Positions 11,458 to 22,874 of a stretch of DNA of 64,000 bases are shown here, piece after piece. Every line of letters begins with the position of its first letter. Within the stretch, counting starts at the first letter, position 1. A model generated the notes under the pieces. It was not told where the DNA came from. It ran no database searches and saw nothing but the letters and a program-made list of their open reading frames with translations. Source of the stretch: Oxytricha trifallax (taxonomy: Eukaryota > Ciliophora > Spirotrichea > Sporadotrichida > Oxytrichidae). Position numbers and translations under genes: made by a program. Location: positions 19,726 to 83,725 of the forward strand of contig ARYC01002471.1 in assembly GCA_000711775.1 (NCBI GenBank). Reading direction: 5' to 3'.

Positions 11458-14016
11458 ATTGAAATAAGAGTTATAAATTACGTTAATTATGACTCTGATT
11501 GAAGGAGACAATTCTATGCCTATAAATTAAACTGCAAAACTCGAATGATTAAGAAAACATATTTTTAATCATTAGAGTTGTCTGTTTAAACAGGTGTTTA
11601 TTTACCCATTTACTAATAAAAAAGTAATTAAATTACTAATCCTATAAAGTTAATTAAATAAAATGATAATATTGCAATGCACAATAAGAGATTTGTAAAC
11701 CATCACAAACAAATAACCCCAAGAAAGAACGGAAGAGTTTAAAACTTTTATAATCCTATGAATCCCACTGATTAACACACAATATTTTAAAGCAACTATT
11801 GAGTTTAATCAAAATTTATAATTTTTTGAAAAGCTCAACAAATAGTATCATTAAGAAAATTATATGCATTAATAATTAAGAAAAATACTAAAGAAAGTTT
11901 TAATACGATCCTTTTAGAAAACTAAGAATCACACCCCGTTTAATTGTTGCAAAGCATCTTCCACTACATCAATTCAGACAAAATTAAGTTTCTCACAACT
12001 TGATTCAAGAGTCTGTCCTAAGAGGGAAAAGATAAGTATCTACTCAATTTCCAGATAATTAAATGGAAATACACAGATCTTAAACAAATAAATGTTAAAT
12101 AAAGCTGAGCATAAAGCACATAAAAAGAAAATCAATTTAGAAGTGGCAAAAAGCAATGTATGTGTGAAGTTTCTTAAATGTCTTACAAAAAGAAAGTCTT
12201 TTAAGAAGTAAATTATTGAAGTAACATTGGGAGGGGGACTTTTACATAAAATGTGAGTTAATAAAAATTAAATGTATAAAATAAATTTTTATCAAATGAT
12301 TGCTAAAATTCAAAAAGAATAAAGTTTTAATATAAAAATGCAATAATAAATGCTAAACTTAGGTATAAAAATCATGACCTAAGAGATTTGTAAGACTGGT
12401 TGAATTTCTGCCCATAAACTTTTCTATAATTACTAATAATTATTCTAAAGGCATTGAACAAAACTAATGCTTTTATAAATATAAAAATTAAAAGTCATAA
12501 CTACAGACTAAGACCCCATAGAGATTAAATATGTGGAATTTATATCATATGAATAATTAATAAAAAATAGCTTCTATATTATGGTTAAAATTATTTAAAA
12601 AGCAATCAACTATAAAATCCATATATTGATTTAAGCTAATTTATTTAAATAAATTACTCAATTTGCGAATGCATATGTAATTTTCAAATACTTCAGTAAA
12701 TATTTACAAAGATTATAATTAAGCAAAATTAAATTATTTTAGATAAAAGTCCTATAGCTAGCTATTTTTAATATGATTACGGCATGATAAATATCATTTA
12801 AAAAGTAACGGTAAGTAACTTCAATTGATATAAAAAACAGTAATAGTTTTAATAAGTAAAAATAATATATTTTCTCTAAAAATCTAACAAACTCTAACAA
12901 AATTATTTCTTGTTCAAGTATACTTCTCATTTTTAGCTCGATAAATTTTATTTTAATATTTAACTTACTATTCAAGTATCATACTTATAGTAACTATAGT
13001 TATCAAAATTTCAGATTGTGAGAATTTAAAAAAATGATTGAAATCTTAACTCGTTATATTTACTAGGTAAAGTCTAAGAAACAAATATTTACTAAGAGTT
13101 TCTAATTTGACTAAATTTTATACTTTATGAGGAAAATAATTTATACTCGATATTTATTGCTCTATAAGTTATATCATTAAAATTAATAAGAATCTGAGAA
13201 TACTGTCGTTTTTTTATTTTTAACAAATAAATTTTTCTGAATTTTATGATAATAAATTTCTAAAATAAATCACTACTTTTTATTTACTTCTATTAACTTA
13301 TTAATTTTTTCAATCAAATATTTTTATTAAAAAGTCCAACATCACTACTTAATTAAAAATGTAGAAAGTTAAAAAATAAACAAAATTAATTTTTTTTACT
13401 ATAATCATTTTACTACTACAATTAAAATCAAATTTCTTAAATTTTAAACGAATTACATCTAATTAAATTCTATTATTTTATAAAAGATTAACTTAAAATA
13501 AAAATAAAATCTCTTAAGTTTTAAAAATTAAATATTTCGGAGAATTTAATTTCTTGTAAGAATTTAATTTCAAATATTTTTGACTATTCATATCATTTTT
13601 TAGAAGCCTTTATAGATAATAAATTTGTATGCAGATCTTCATTTCAACAAAACTTTTAAATTTATTTCAAAAGTTAAATAAGGTAAACTTAGTCATATAA
13701 TTTATCAATTAGAGTCATTAGATTTTCTATAAGAATTTGTAGACTTTTAATTAGGAGCAAAATTTCACCATCAAGTGGTGAAAAAATGCACTTGGAATAT
13801 GTTTACAATATTATTAATGAATTAAATTTCAAAGAAACTAATTAATATATAGTACTAATGAGCTAAATTTTTTTAAAGAATGGGATGTTCTATAAACGCA
13901 TTTTATATTCCTCATGACTTTGTAAATAAAATGAAATTTTAAATAAATTAATATATCATTAGCAAAATTAATTATTGGAACTTCAAGGTTAAGAAACTTC
14001 TAAAGGCTGCAGCATT
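11458..14016. other. AT-rich DNA, no gene seen
   Basis: 11.46-12.24 kb is moderately less AT-rich and may hold degraded coding DNA, but no frame is convincing. 12.3-13.98 kb is strongly AT-rich. An apparent 78-residue frame on the minus strand at 12.74-12.98 kb has noncoding-type composition. Confidence 0.45.
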
Positions 14017-15017
14017 ATGGATACCTTTTACGGTATAGCACTAAACTCGCATTCCAAAGTAACAAAACTAATGCAACTTATAGGGAGATATCATATATCT
14101 TAGGTGTCCCTCTGTACCAAGTTTAAAAGTTCTTTAGATTGTAAGCACTAGGACCTAACCATCATGAAAAAATTATATTCCTTAGAGAAGTGCCAATTCT
14201 AAATTACTTCTTTCATTTATAGTAGCACCTTCTACACTTGACTAATAGAAGGGTCTTTCGCTTAAATCGAGAGTTATTATACTTAATAAACAGTACCCAG
14301 ATTTTAATCTGTCTGCTCAACTTCGATGTATATAAAAAAACATATCATAAAATACAAGGTTATGAAAACTAAACTCAAGATGACTGATTACTAGAAAGAA
14401 AAGCAAACAGAGTAACGATTGACTTGCTTTCAACTATTGATAGAGAAAGTCCGGTAATAGAGGAAAATAATTTATGTGGATGAAATAATTTTTAAGCTCT
14501 TTTAAGCAACCTAAAAGTCTAAGGCTCTACCATTCAGAAACTGTAAAATGAATAAATTTAGGACTAAATATATAAACTTTAGCAGCTATTGTAGGGATAA
14601 GCTGGACTAAAGGTTTGGAAGGGTACCTAATAAAGCCTTTTTCAATAAATGCTATTGATTGTTAGGACATGCTTGAGTATCTCCGAGTTAGAAATCCTTA
14701 AGATGGAGTAATAATATTTTGGGACAACCTTCGTGTCCATCACTTACTTTCAGTGAGACAATAGATCTAAAGATATGGTTGGGAGTGCATTTTCAATGCT
14801 CCCTACTCCTATCACTTTCATTGTATTGAGGAAGTCTTTTCTTAAAATCAAGCATTACTATAAAACCTCTTTAATTAACAATGATTTTATGCTAAATCAA
14901 TAGCAGTATCTTAAGTTGATTAAATAAGCAATTTAAAGTGTGAAGATTGAGACAATTTAGATAATTATATAGAGATTCGAGCATATTATGAAAGACTTTA
15001 TAAGAAGTAATTTGTGA
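14017..15017 (+). pseudogene. TBE-like (Tc1/IS630-type) transposase, frameshifted
   Basis: A decayed DDE transposase. In segments, one sees a helix-turn-helix-like N-terminal part, a first acidic motif IIYVDEIIF near 14470-14500, a second acidic motif IIFWDNLRVHH near 14710-14745 and the third-motif region APYSYHFHCIEEVF near 14800-14840. It closes at TGA 15015-15017. These match the motifs of the intact TBE transposase at 24235-25299. At least two frameshifts occur, one before the second motif and one after the third. The start at 14017 is the first ATG of the N-terminal open segment. It is convergent with the 22-kDa-type gene, with 43 bp between them. Confidence 0.75.
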
Positions 15018-15060
15018 TGTAAATGTTGATTTTTAATAATAATAAAACTTTAATTAAACT

Positions 15061-15760
15061 TCACTCCATTTATTCATCACCAGGCTGGAGCTTCCCTGGC
15101 CCACTAGTATTTAAGTCATCATCTTCTCTCAATATATTTATCGGTCCATGTCCTTCTGACACCTCCTTGAATTTTGTAAAAGGCTGTCTTGGTTTAGACT
15201 TATACTTCAAAAGTGACAATTCTTTTCCCTTGGTCTCTATAATTAGTTTAAAAAATTGAGTTACATACTGGAAAAAAAATGGCTTACTTTAGAGCTTTTT
15301 GAATATGTCATTTCTAATTAGAATTTGTTCCTACATGTCTTCTTCTTTCTCACTAATGCAACTTATTCTATTTGAGTGTTTAATAAGCTCGCTGACATAG
15401 TTTGGCCATAGTGTTCCGAGAATCCCATACATTTACTTTCTGTCGGGAGGAGTCTGTTTGTCCTCATAAAATTCATGAATCTCATAATTTGTTAGTCTTC
15501 CTTAATTTTGCATAGAAATATTCTTCACTGAGAGTTCTTAAGAAAAGTATGGCACATTGCAAACCTGCACATCCGCGCTTTGAAGAGTTCTTTTTCCCCA
15601 GAAAAGGAAATCTTTTTTGAACCTTATCGAAATCAGATGGTCTGGTGGCAGATAGTATCCTTCTAGATATAATTTTGATAAAAAATTTTACTATTTTATC
15701 TGAGGAAGGTGATCCAATCTTTTTTAGATCTAAATTTTAACTATAGTTCTCTATAGTCAT
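15061..15760 (-). pseudogene. TBE 22-kDa-type protein, one frameshift
   Basis: Homologous along its length to the 22-kDa-type genes at 23439-24228 and 42717-43567. Shared landmarks are a YYLPP segment, an NVPYF segment, MYGILGTLWPNYVSEL and the stretch leading to KPFFS. A 32-nt intron at 15237-15268 (GTATGT...TTATAG on the minus strand) restores the frame after KPFFS and leads to a charged C-terminal tail ending at TGA 15061-15063. The best start is ATG at 15760, which needs one frameshift about 30 codons in. Function in TBEs is unknown. It is conserved with the transposase, so a role in transposition or its control is plausible. Confidence 0.75.
15237..15268 (-). other. Spliceosomal intron in the 22-kDa-type gene (32 nt)
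   Basis: On the minus strand it begins GTATGT and ends TTATAG. Removing it joins the frame encoding KPFFS to a long charged tail. It lies at the same codon and phase (after the first base of a Lys/Arg codon) as introns at 23967-23992 and 43284-43322. Confidence 0.75.
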
Positions 15761-16770
15761 GCCCTCTCACCTAGTTGCTCTACATAATCTAATAAAAACT
15801 TAAAAATTCAATTTATCGAATTAAATTTCAACAATTATTATTCTGTTTAGTTTAATTGAATCCTGAGTAGATTCTTTAATTTTATACTAAATTTCAATAT
15901 AGATGATTTAACTAATGTATTGACCGGATATTAAAATTAATAGTAAAAAATCAAATTGTTGATTAAACTTGAATTTTTTAATTGCCTAAAAAATGCTTTA
16001 ACATATTCATAAATCACCCCTATGGTGTTTAAAATTCGTTTTTTTAAGCTTCTAAAGGTAATATACTAACAGGAGGTATATCTCAAATATTGATAATTTG
16101 CCTAGGATTCCCTATATTATGAACTTAAGTTGAGTCTTCATATAAATACATAGCTTTAAATTGCAAGTCTATAGGAAATTACCATTATATTTAACTTAGC
16201 AAATCCCAAGAATACATAATAATTTAATAACTGAAAGGTTAAATGAATAATTATATTGTGTTAATCTTACATTTGAGCTTAGTTTACATTTCTATCACAC
16301 CACTCCCTTATTCTCTATTTTAAAGTTCATAAAACAAATCAAGCTAAAAATATAATATATAAACGCCAATATTATTTTATAATTGTAAAAAAAGTAAGAA
16401 GAAAATACTTGTGAATATTTTATTTACCATTGAAATGTATAGAGTTAATTTTATAGAGTTTTCTTGAATTAATGATTAAAACTTTATTTTTGTATATACT
16501 ATTAAATTAAAATAATTTAAGCTCTTTCTATTGTAAAAAAAATTAGTTTAAAAATAATATAGTAAACAATTTAATTTAAAAAAATATGGTCTCAAATCCA
16601 ATTAGTATGGAGATGTAAGTATTTCAAAATTTCTATTCTCTTTAAAAAACTTATAGTTTATATTATAATTTAAGTATTTAGCAAAAATGGAACAAACTGC
16701 TCGTAAATTCCAAAAGAAAGTGACAAATTGCTCATTATGAATATTCAAAGCTTTGGTTTGAGGGTTACCT
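15761..16770. other. Divergent intergenic region of the TBE-like element
   Basis: AT-rich spacer between the minus-strand 22-kDa-type gene and the plus-strand zinc-finger gene. It is in the position where the intact TBE at 21-25 kb has its divergent promoter region. No repeated motif stands out. A short open segment at 16687-16740 ends in TGA and is in another frame from the zinc-finger ORF. Confidence 0.4.
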
Positions 16771-17295
16771 ATGTATGACTACATTACTGTAAAGGAAAGT
16801 ATGGTAAAAATAAATAATATTTTACAAGAGATGTTGGGGAAGAAGGGTAAACTACCAGTAATTGACGATATAATTCGGATTTTCTGCAACTACTGTGACA
16901 AGAACTATGAGAATGATGGTTTAAGAAGAACACATATAAATAAAAAACACTAGGAAAAGCACAAATAGACAAGAGAATGGGAAAAATTAATGAAAACAAC
17001 ATGTTTTTACTGTAGCAAACAGCAAGATAGAAGCTACAACTGCCATCGCCATACTAAAACCTGCAAGTTAAAGCCAAAAGACATAACTATAATTAAGAGT
17101 CAACTAAAAGAATCACTGATTTAAAAATCAGTTTTGAAATTCCTATTTCTACAATCATTTTAAAACCCCAGTTTTAAGCATTTATTTAATTAGTAAAAAG
17201 CATAATCTATTATATAAGATGTAAAATTTACAAATTAACAAAACTTGAGAACTCTTAAAAATTCTGTTTTTATAAATATAATGAAACAATGTTGA
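16771..17295 (+). CDS. C2H2-type zinc-finger protein of the TBE-like element
   Basis: 174 codons from ATG 16771 to TGA 17293-17295. The first zinc-finger-like motif is CNYCDKNYENDGLRRTHINK followed by KH (residues about 46-68), with Cys-x2-Cys and His-x4-His. A second, less regular one (CFYC...CHRHTKTC) follows at about residues 87-108. Codons after about residue 120 look AT-driven, so the true end may be earlier. Position and orientation correspond to the zinc-finger/kinase gene of the intact TBE, but no kinase domain follows. The next ORF on this strand is the MT-A70 gene 620 bp downstream. The start is chosen because an in-frame TGA lies just upstream. Confidence 0.6.
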
Positions 17296-17740
17296 ATGCT
17301 CTTAATAAGCTTTATAAATTAATAATGTTTTTAACATCTTAATCAAACATTTCTAATATATATTTGACTAATTTAACTTTTGTCAATTAGTGTTGTATTT
17401 TTAATGTTCAGGATTCATAAAATCACATATACTCTTTTATAAATTCGATAGAGATTTTTAATTATTATTTTTGGAATTATTTTGATTCATGAATTTATCT
17501 TAATGATTGTTTTATATCCATTAATAAATTTTTATAATATCTTAATAAATCAAAGTTCTACTACGAATTGATTATTTTTAATTGTATAAAGAATTTTATT
17601 TTAATTATAATAGGAATATATCTCATAAGGCTTCTTAAAAGTGTTGAATTTAACTTTTTTATTACTAAACTTTATAATAGCCATATTAGCTATAAATTAA
17701 GATGAAAGAAGTTATATATTCATATAATATATTAGAAAAG
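17296..17740. other. AT-rich spacer between zinc-finger and MT-A70 ORFs
   Basis: Noncoding AT-rich sequence. With the repeat at 17741-17920 it separates the two ORFs and may represent inserted DNA. Confidence 0.45.
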
Positions 17741-17920
17741 ATTACATTTGTACTATATATTATACATTTTAATATTTATATATTTAATAAACGCATCACC
17801 CACTTTATAAAAGTTGGTAACGCGTTACCAACTTTCAAAATGTTGGTGATTCGCTTGAAAATTAATATAATTATTTAAATATACTTCATTGTAGGTTTTA
17901 ACTGATATACAAAAGAATGA
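17741..17920. repeat. ~180-bp dispersed repeat with perfect central palindrome
   Basis: Similar over about 180 bp to 32776-32957. Its centre is a perfect 26-bp palindrome around AACGCGTT (17811-17836), flanked by the imperfect arms CATCACC...TGGTGAT. It resembles a small hairpin MITE. Its right end contains the ATG at 17917 that opens the MT-A70 frame. Confidence 0.7.
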
Positions 17921-18576
17921 ATAGATCAAGTGTGGCATAAACAAAGACGAAGCGATTGTCAAAATAAAAATTGCAACCTCTTAAAAATCTTACTTATCTA
18001 ATCATTTATAACGGGGATATAAAAGACTAAAGGATGTGGTACTATATAGCTTAAGATTGCATGAATATATACGGCAGATTATACGAAGTTGTGACAATGG
18101 ATCCCGCATGGAGATTGAAGCAAGATTTACCCTACGACACTGTTTCAGATCAAGAATTTTTGAATATACCAATACATCTTGTTTAAGAGAGAGGGATGCT
18201 TATCATCTGTATTGTCAATAAAAAAAGGGAACTGGCTTAGTAATTTATAAAGAAACATAGTTATTAGGAAGTCGATGAGGGTATGTGGCTTAAACTTACA
18301 AAGACTGTTAAGATTCATTGTGGATGGGGATTCTACACATCGCATTGTTTCGAGAAATTCTTTATTGCCAAAAAAGGGGATGTTAAAGATATAGTTTCAT
18401 ATTATAGTGCAGAACACTTTATAGTAGCACCAATTAGATAGCATATCTAAAAGCCAGATGAGATATACAGCTTCGTGCAAAAGATGTGTCCTGACAAGTT
18501 GAATTTGGAGATCAACGCAAAGAATCATAATGTTAGATCTGAATGGTCCTTTTTTGGAAGCTAACTCAGTAAGTGA
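17917..18576 (+). CDS. MT-A70 family N6-adenine methyltransferase-like protein
   Basis: An uninterrupted 219-codon frame (TAA/TAG as Gln) from ATG 17917 to TGA 18574-18576. A second possible start is at 18061. The protein follows the MT-A70 fold in order. A GRLYEVVTMDPAW segment holds the catalytic-type motif at residues 62-65. It is followed by LPYDTVSD, a VDEGMWLKLTKT strand, CFEKFFIAKKGD, the KPDEIY motif at about 179-184 and an NHNVRSEW...FFGSQL C-terminus. The family transfers methyl from SAM to N6 of adenine in DNA or RNA; ciliate members make nuclear 6mA. The canonical DPPW is DPAW here, so catalysis could be altered. The frame lies downstream of a zinc-finger ORF on the same strand. 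It may be a germline-limited gene, transposon cargo or a macronuclear gene. An intact frame in decayed surroundings argues for recent function. Confidence 0.8.
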
Positions 18577-19679
18577 AATTAAAGAAAATATATATTTGTG
18601 TCGGTGTTTGTTTTGCATTTTAAACTTTAAATTTTCTAATATATTTTTATATATTCATTATGATTCTTTTGAGTGTAATGGCTTTCGATAGGAAAATTAA
18701 AGGTATTTCATTAAAGTTATTAATTAAAGTGAATAATCTAAGCACTATATTTTAATTTGTTAGAGTTAAATAATATTTACTTAAAAATAGTTCATATTAT
18801 TAAGTAATGTTTAGTATTAGTTTAATAATTTAAATTTCTATATTTTTTGAGAATTTGTTAGAGTTTGTTTGTTAGAGTTTCAATCATACTTAAGAATTAA
18901 ATTAATATTTTTCCACAAAATGTTTTGTGAAAAGTAGTCACTACAAAGTAAAATTATTAAGAATCGACACTAAATATGAACAAAAGAAATATCCAAAAAA
19001 CTAAAATTTTTCCCAAATTTCTAGTATTTTGCATCACAATCATCTATCAGAGAAATTTAATAAGTGAGGATGGGGAATTTTGGAAGAATATATCAATGAG
19101 GATTATTATTCATAAACAAAAATGGGCAAATAAAAGATAACAACTTGATTGAAGGCTTATTATAAACTTATTATAATTTAATAGAAGCTGACACTTCAAG
19201 CATACTTACATAGTAAGAGGCTTAGTTTATAATTTAAATTTTATTTTTAACTATTAAAAATATTTAAATTAAAATTCATAAATATAATATTATAATTCAA
19301 ATTAGTAGTTATTAATAGTATTAAGTTTTATTGAAAAAATAGAATTTTTATATTATATATAAAACTATAAATTAAAATCATGAAATATTCGATTAAAATG
19401 TTTGTATATTTATATATTAAATAATTGAAAAACTTATTAAATATTCAGATTTAATAATATACAAAAAATGTGTCGTTCAATTTAAATTTATTTTTATTTA
19501 AATTATCATTATTATAATTTTAAAAAGGCACTTTTTCTAATTTAAGTCTTGTATTAATACTTACACTAAAACTACTAGTACTACTTCCCTAAAAAAGAAT
19601 TATTATGACTTTAAAAGCAACCTGCAAAATAAAATTATATTTGAGATATATATTATAATATTAATAATAAAATAAAATT
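18577..19679. other. AT-rich DNA, no gene seen
   Basis: Nothing supported. Strongly AT-rich after about 18620. Confidence 0.5.
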
Positions 19680-19841
19680 TAATTTCTACAATATCCTTGA
19701 TAAAAGACGCAGCTTAAAGGATTGTTTTCCTTAAAAACCTGTCATCCTCTACAATTAAGTTATCATTTTCAATTCTGATCCCAATACTCGCAGGTCTTAT
19801 GATATTAAACAACTGCCTAACTTTATCTTCAATTAACTATA
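19680..19841 (-). other. Coding-like island (exon or MDS)
   Basis: About 54 codons open on the minus strand with clearly protein-like composition (reads ...RPASIGIRIENDNLIVEDD...). It is preceded by TTTTATAG, a good splice-acceptor-like sequence at 19841-19848. It lies on the same strand as the MT-A70/zinc-finger gene to its right and could be a downstream exon or an unrelated macronuclear-destined segment. No family is recognised. Confidence 0.4.
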
Positions 19842-20231
19842 AAAGAGATATATTAAAGAAATCTAAATCTAGTCCTACCACAGAAATAACGGAAAAAATA
19901 AATCGGTGGTAGACATTATTTAAAATGAAAATATGAAAATAATTAAACTATCAAAAAGAATTATTAAAAATTAAAAAGAGAAGGAATAACTCTTGGAACA
20001 AATGTAAGAATAGAGCTTATAAATAAAAAAAAAAGATGATTAGATGATGGAAGAATTAAAATGTTGGCTTGCTTTAAAAATAATGTCTTTTAAAACAATA
20101 AAGTAAAATTAATTATGAAATTATTAAAAAAACAATTTAACATAAAAATATTATTAAGATACTAGAATTAAGAAAGATTATAAAAAATATTATTTTAAAA
20201 ATAAGAAAAGAAATTCAATTAAAATTCTGAA

Positions 20232-20440
20232 CTACCAAACACAAGCTTATTCTTGGAAATATTAATTTCTTATTTATTTATTAAGATTTATGAGCTTTTA
20301 GACTATACTTCTACAGAGTAAAGCTCTTAGATTTATGAGGAATCCTAGAAGCATGTTTAACCTAATTAAATTTCAATTTCATATGAACACTTTCTCAAAT
20401 ACCAAACGCAAGCATATTCTAGAGTTTATTAACTTCTTAA
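20232..20440. repeat. Dispersed repeat, part duplicated at 168-bp spacing
   Basis: A roughly 40-bp unit beginning TACCAAACRCAAGC occurs at about 20233 and again at about 20401. Between them lies a segment (20275-20390) similar to 36900-37015 in the same orientation. The 168-bp spacing may mark a degenerate tandem repeat. The AT-rich DNA between 19842 and 20231 holds nothing else. Confidence 0.5.
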
Positions 20441-20514
20441 TTAAATTAAGGTAAAAAATTTTGAAGTACAAATAAATTTCTAAATCCAAAATTAAAAGTG
20501 ATATTCTTTAGATA

Positions 20515-21283
20515 GTAAGTTCATCTCCAATTGAAACATAGTCAACTTTCTCATTCCAGTCCTTGTCCAACAAACTACAGTAGTTTTTATTCTCCAGGAA
20601 TAATGCTTTTCATTATGGTTTTAATCTCTATTGGTTTCTTGAATTATCTTCAGCTACTGCTTCAATCATATCTGATACTATAAAAGGCGCATACGTGTGG
20701 GTGGATTGCCCTTCAATCCAACAATACAAATATCTTTATTGTATTTCACATGAAAGCCCATTCTATTCACATAAACCTCCTTTATTAGTTTTTTTTCAAG
20801 TAACCGATTTGATCAACGACCCTAAATTTATTAATAATAAATATAATTAAATTACCTGTAGCTTTTTTATAAAAGAAATGCCATTGTCTCTGTAAAATAG
20901 CTTAAACAGTCCATATAAAACATAATTTCTGTCTTGAAGATGTTCGATCTACAAGTTAAACAAGTTCTGGATTGACTGAGTTTTATTGTTTTAGAATTGT
21001 TTTCCTTATTTATTCTCAAAATCAAGAGGCCATGGATAGTCTATCTCAATTCCTGCGAATAGCTCACCTCGAAGTTCAATTTATTTTTCTCCTACAATCT
21101 TAAGTGCATCCTTTTTGAAAACATCTGCTTTAATTCTAATTGAAGGAATATCAAATTCTTAGTCAAGGTATTTATACTGAAGTCTTTCTTTTTATTTCAA
21201 GGAATTCATAAACTAATTTTTAACTTATTCTCTGTATTTTTCTAACTGTAGTCTCTCATTAATTGCTTTGATGTCAAGGTAGG
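20515..21283 (-). pseudogene. MT-A70 methyltransferase domain of a zinc-finger gene split by TBE
   Basis: Reading leftward from the TBE insertion, a long open segment gives a helical linker and then the MT-A70 core: GIEIDYPWPLDF (DPPW replaced by DYPW), a conserved SIQNLFNL segment, NYVLYGLFKLF, and then a break. On the far side of a 34-bp GT...AG sequence (20822-20855) come VVDQIGYLKKN, DICIVGLKGNP, the basic KPIEIKTIMKSIIPGE stretch and SIGDEL. This order matches MT-A70 proteins. Two or three single-base frame changes make this copy a probable pseudogene, unless some breaks are tiny eliminated sequences. The N-terminal zinc-finger part lies beyond the TBE at 25405-25946 on the same strand. 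Confidence 0.7.
20822..20855 (-). other. Intron-like or IES-like 34-bp insert
   Basis: On the minus strand it starts GTAATTT and ends AAATTTAG, interrupting the MT-A70 domain between two conserved blocks. Exact removal leaves the frame one base off, so it is either an intron in a frameshifted copy or a small internal eliminated sequence. Confidence 0.45.
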
Positions 21284-21286
21284 AAT

Positions 21287-21371
21287 CAAAACCCCAAAAC
21301 CCCTTAGTGAGGTTTATAAGTGCTTTGATTTGTAGGGTATAGTTGGGGTCTTATTGGGGCTAGTAGAGAAA
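21287..21371. repeat. Left TBE terminal inverted repeat with C4A4 telomere repeats
   Basis: 85 bp matching the reverse complement of 25317-25401 with a single mismatch at 21360. The first 17 bases are telomere-type sequence. Confidence 0.97.
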
Positions 21372-21425
21372 ACGCATGTTTTTTATGAATTTAATGAATA
21401 TTTAATGAGTATTACTGTACTTAAT

Positions 21426-22874
21426 TCAAACAAATTTTATCTGCTTATCTTTGTGATACCTCTTGAATTTAGCAGTCTGTAGTTGTTCTAGTATATCATC
21501 CAATGATTATCGTGGATATGCTGGAGCTTTTACGATGACCATCTCAACTATCTTCTTAATTTCATTGCATATTTCATCTTGCTTAATATGTTTAGCAGCC
21601 AAACTTATTGATTATTTCTCATGTTTTGTTCCAAAGTATGACATACTTTCCATATCGCACTCTAAGATAATTGCAGCTACCGCCCAAACATCCCATTATA
21701 CAGAGCCATTTGTCCATTTCTCTCTTATAGGGAAGTATCCTGGAGTGCCTAAAACCTTAGCTAAAGTCACTATCTCTTGTCTTATTGCTCTGTTGAAATC
21801 TATGACTACTACTTCTAAAGGGCAGAGATTTAGCATTACATTTTCTGGCTTCAAATCTCTATGAACATACCCTAGATCATGGAGCTCTTTCACACCCTTA
21901 GGTATATCTGTGAGTATCTCATTCAAATCATCAGGATATCTATTATGGTAGAGATACTCTCTTGGAGTCATTTCAAACTTCTTGAGTCTCAATGCAATAA
22001 AACCATGACCAAGTATAACTCCGTCGAGCTTAGCTAAGTTCTTGCATTATCTTTTCTAAGCCTCTCTCAGTACTATGTATTCATTTGCAAACTCATTTTA
22101 ATATTGCTCGTTCTTAATGAGATACTTGAATGGATATACCTTGTATGCGAATTCATCAACAACTATAAGTTTTACCTTGTTAGGTACGTCAATATTCAAA
22201 TAGTTTTCAATACAGCTGCTTATGTCGACTGCATTTAATGCAGGTATATACATTGCTCTCTCTTATAAGCATGCAATATACATACCATTTGCTGGTTGGT
22301 TCATTGACTCAAACCGCTTCTATCTCTTAAGTCTCTCCTACTGCTCTATTTGTGAATCAAGAGAGTTATTTTTTCTTTTAGCAGGTACAAGCTTTTAAGT
22401 TTCCTCATCTTTAATCAGGAATTCGCTTAGATGATGCTTTTGCATATGTCTCTTTACTTTAGCTGAGTGCGTATAAGACTTCATGCAGGTAGTGCATTAG
22501 TATCTACCATCTACTTTATCATGCTTGAAGTAGATCTTAGCTCTACCAGAGTGTACCTCTTTGATGTGTCTCTTCAAGCTAGACTCAGTTGAGAAGAAAT
22601 TTTAGCAGTCTTCACATTAAAATGTTTTAATTTTTTCTATTGGTTGCTGTTCCTTATCTTCCTCAACCAATTCAACTTATGTTTAAACTCCCATCTCAGC
22701 ACTCTACTTCTTGTTTTAAACTTAAATTTTAAAGACCTCAGCTTCAAACTCTAGAGCTCTTAGCTCTACCTCCTTTAAAATATAAATTACTTCTGGTTTC
22801 GTGGAGGAGCCAAAGTTGAGCAATGATTAACCTGTTCCAAGAGAAACTGCCTTACGATTTAAGTTAGCCGCCAT
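21426..22874 (-). CDS. TBE 57-kDa zinc-finger/protein-kinase protein
   Basis: 482 codons from ATG 22874 to TGA 21426-21428 without interruption. Two C2H2 fingers lie at residues about 78-99 (CEDCQNFFSTESSLKRH) and 124-145 (CTTCMKSYTHSAKVKRH). A Gln/Lys-rich linker follows, and then a protein-kinase-like domain. The catalytic loop VHRDLKPENV is at about residues 336-345. The metal-binding DFG is replaced by DFN (VIDFNRAI), followed by GTPGYF and a DVWAVAAIILE segment. The N-lobe is poorly conserved. Length and architecture agree with the TBE1 57-kDa product. Its role in transposition is unknown; DNA binding plus phosphorylation or pseudokinase signalling is inferred. It is transcribed divergently from the 22-kDa gene. 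Confidence 0.92.

Larger units (their letters stand above)
14017..17295. mobile_element. Old TBE-like element (transposase, 22-kDa gene, zinc finger)
   Basis: Three genes lie in the order and orientation of a TBE: transposase on plus (14017-15017), 22-kDa-type gene convergent on minus (15061-15760) and a zinc-finger gene divergent on plus (16771-17295). No C4A4 repeats or inverted ends are visible, so the borders given are those of the genes. Frameshifts in the transposase show that this copy is old. The MT-A70 ORF at 17917-18576 follows on the same strand and may belong to it. Confidence 0.65.

Noticed and set aside
16784..17002. 72-residue minus-strand frame
   Set aside because: Antisense shadow of the zinc-finger ORF at 16771-17295.
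18145..18618. Two minus-strand frames of 66 and 73 residues
   Set aside because: Antisense shadows of the MT-A70 frame, which is longer, intact and has family motifs.
21287..21303. C4A4 repeats as a chromosome end or telomere addition site
   Set aside because: They are inside a matched inverted repeat with a second copy at 25385-25401 and an AAT duplication, so they are TBE termini.
21463..21864. 133-residue plus-strand frame
   Set aside because: Antisense to the TBE kinase domain, whose HRDLKPEN motif is unambiguous.
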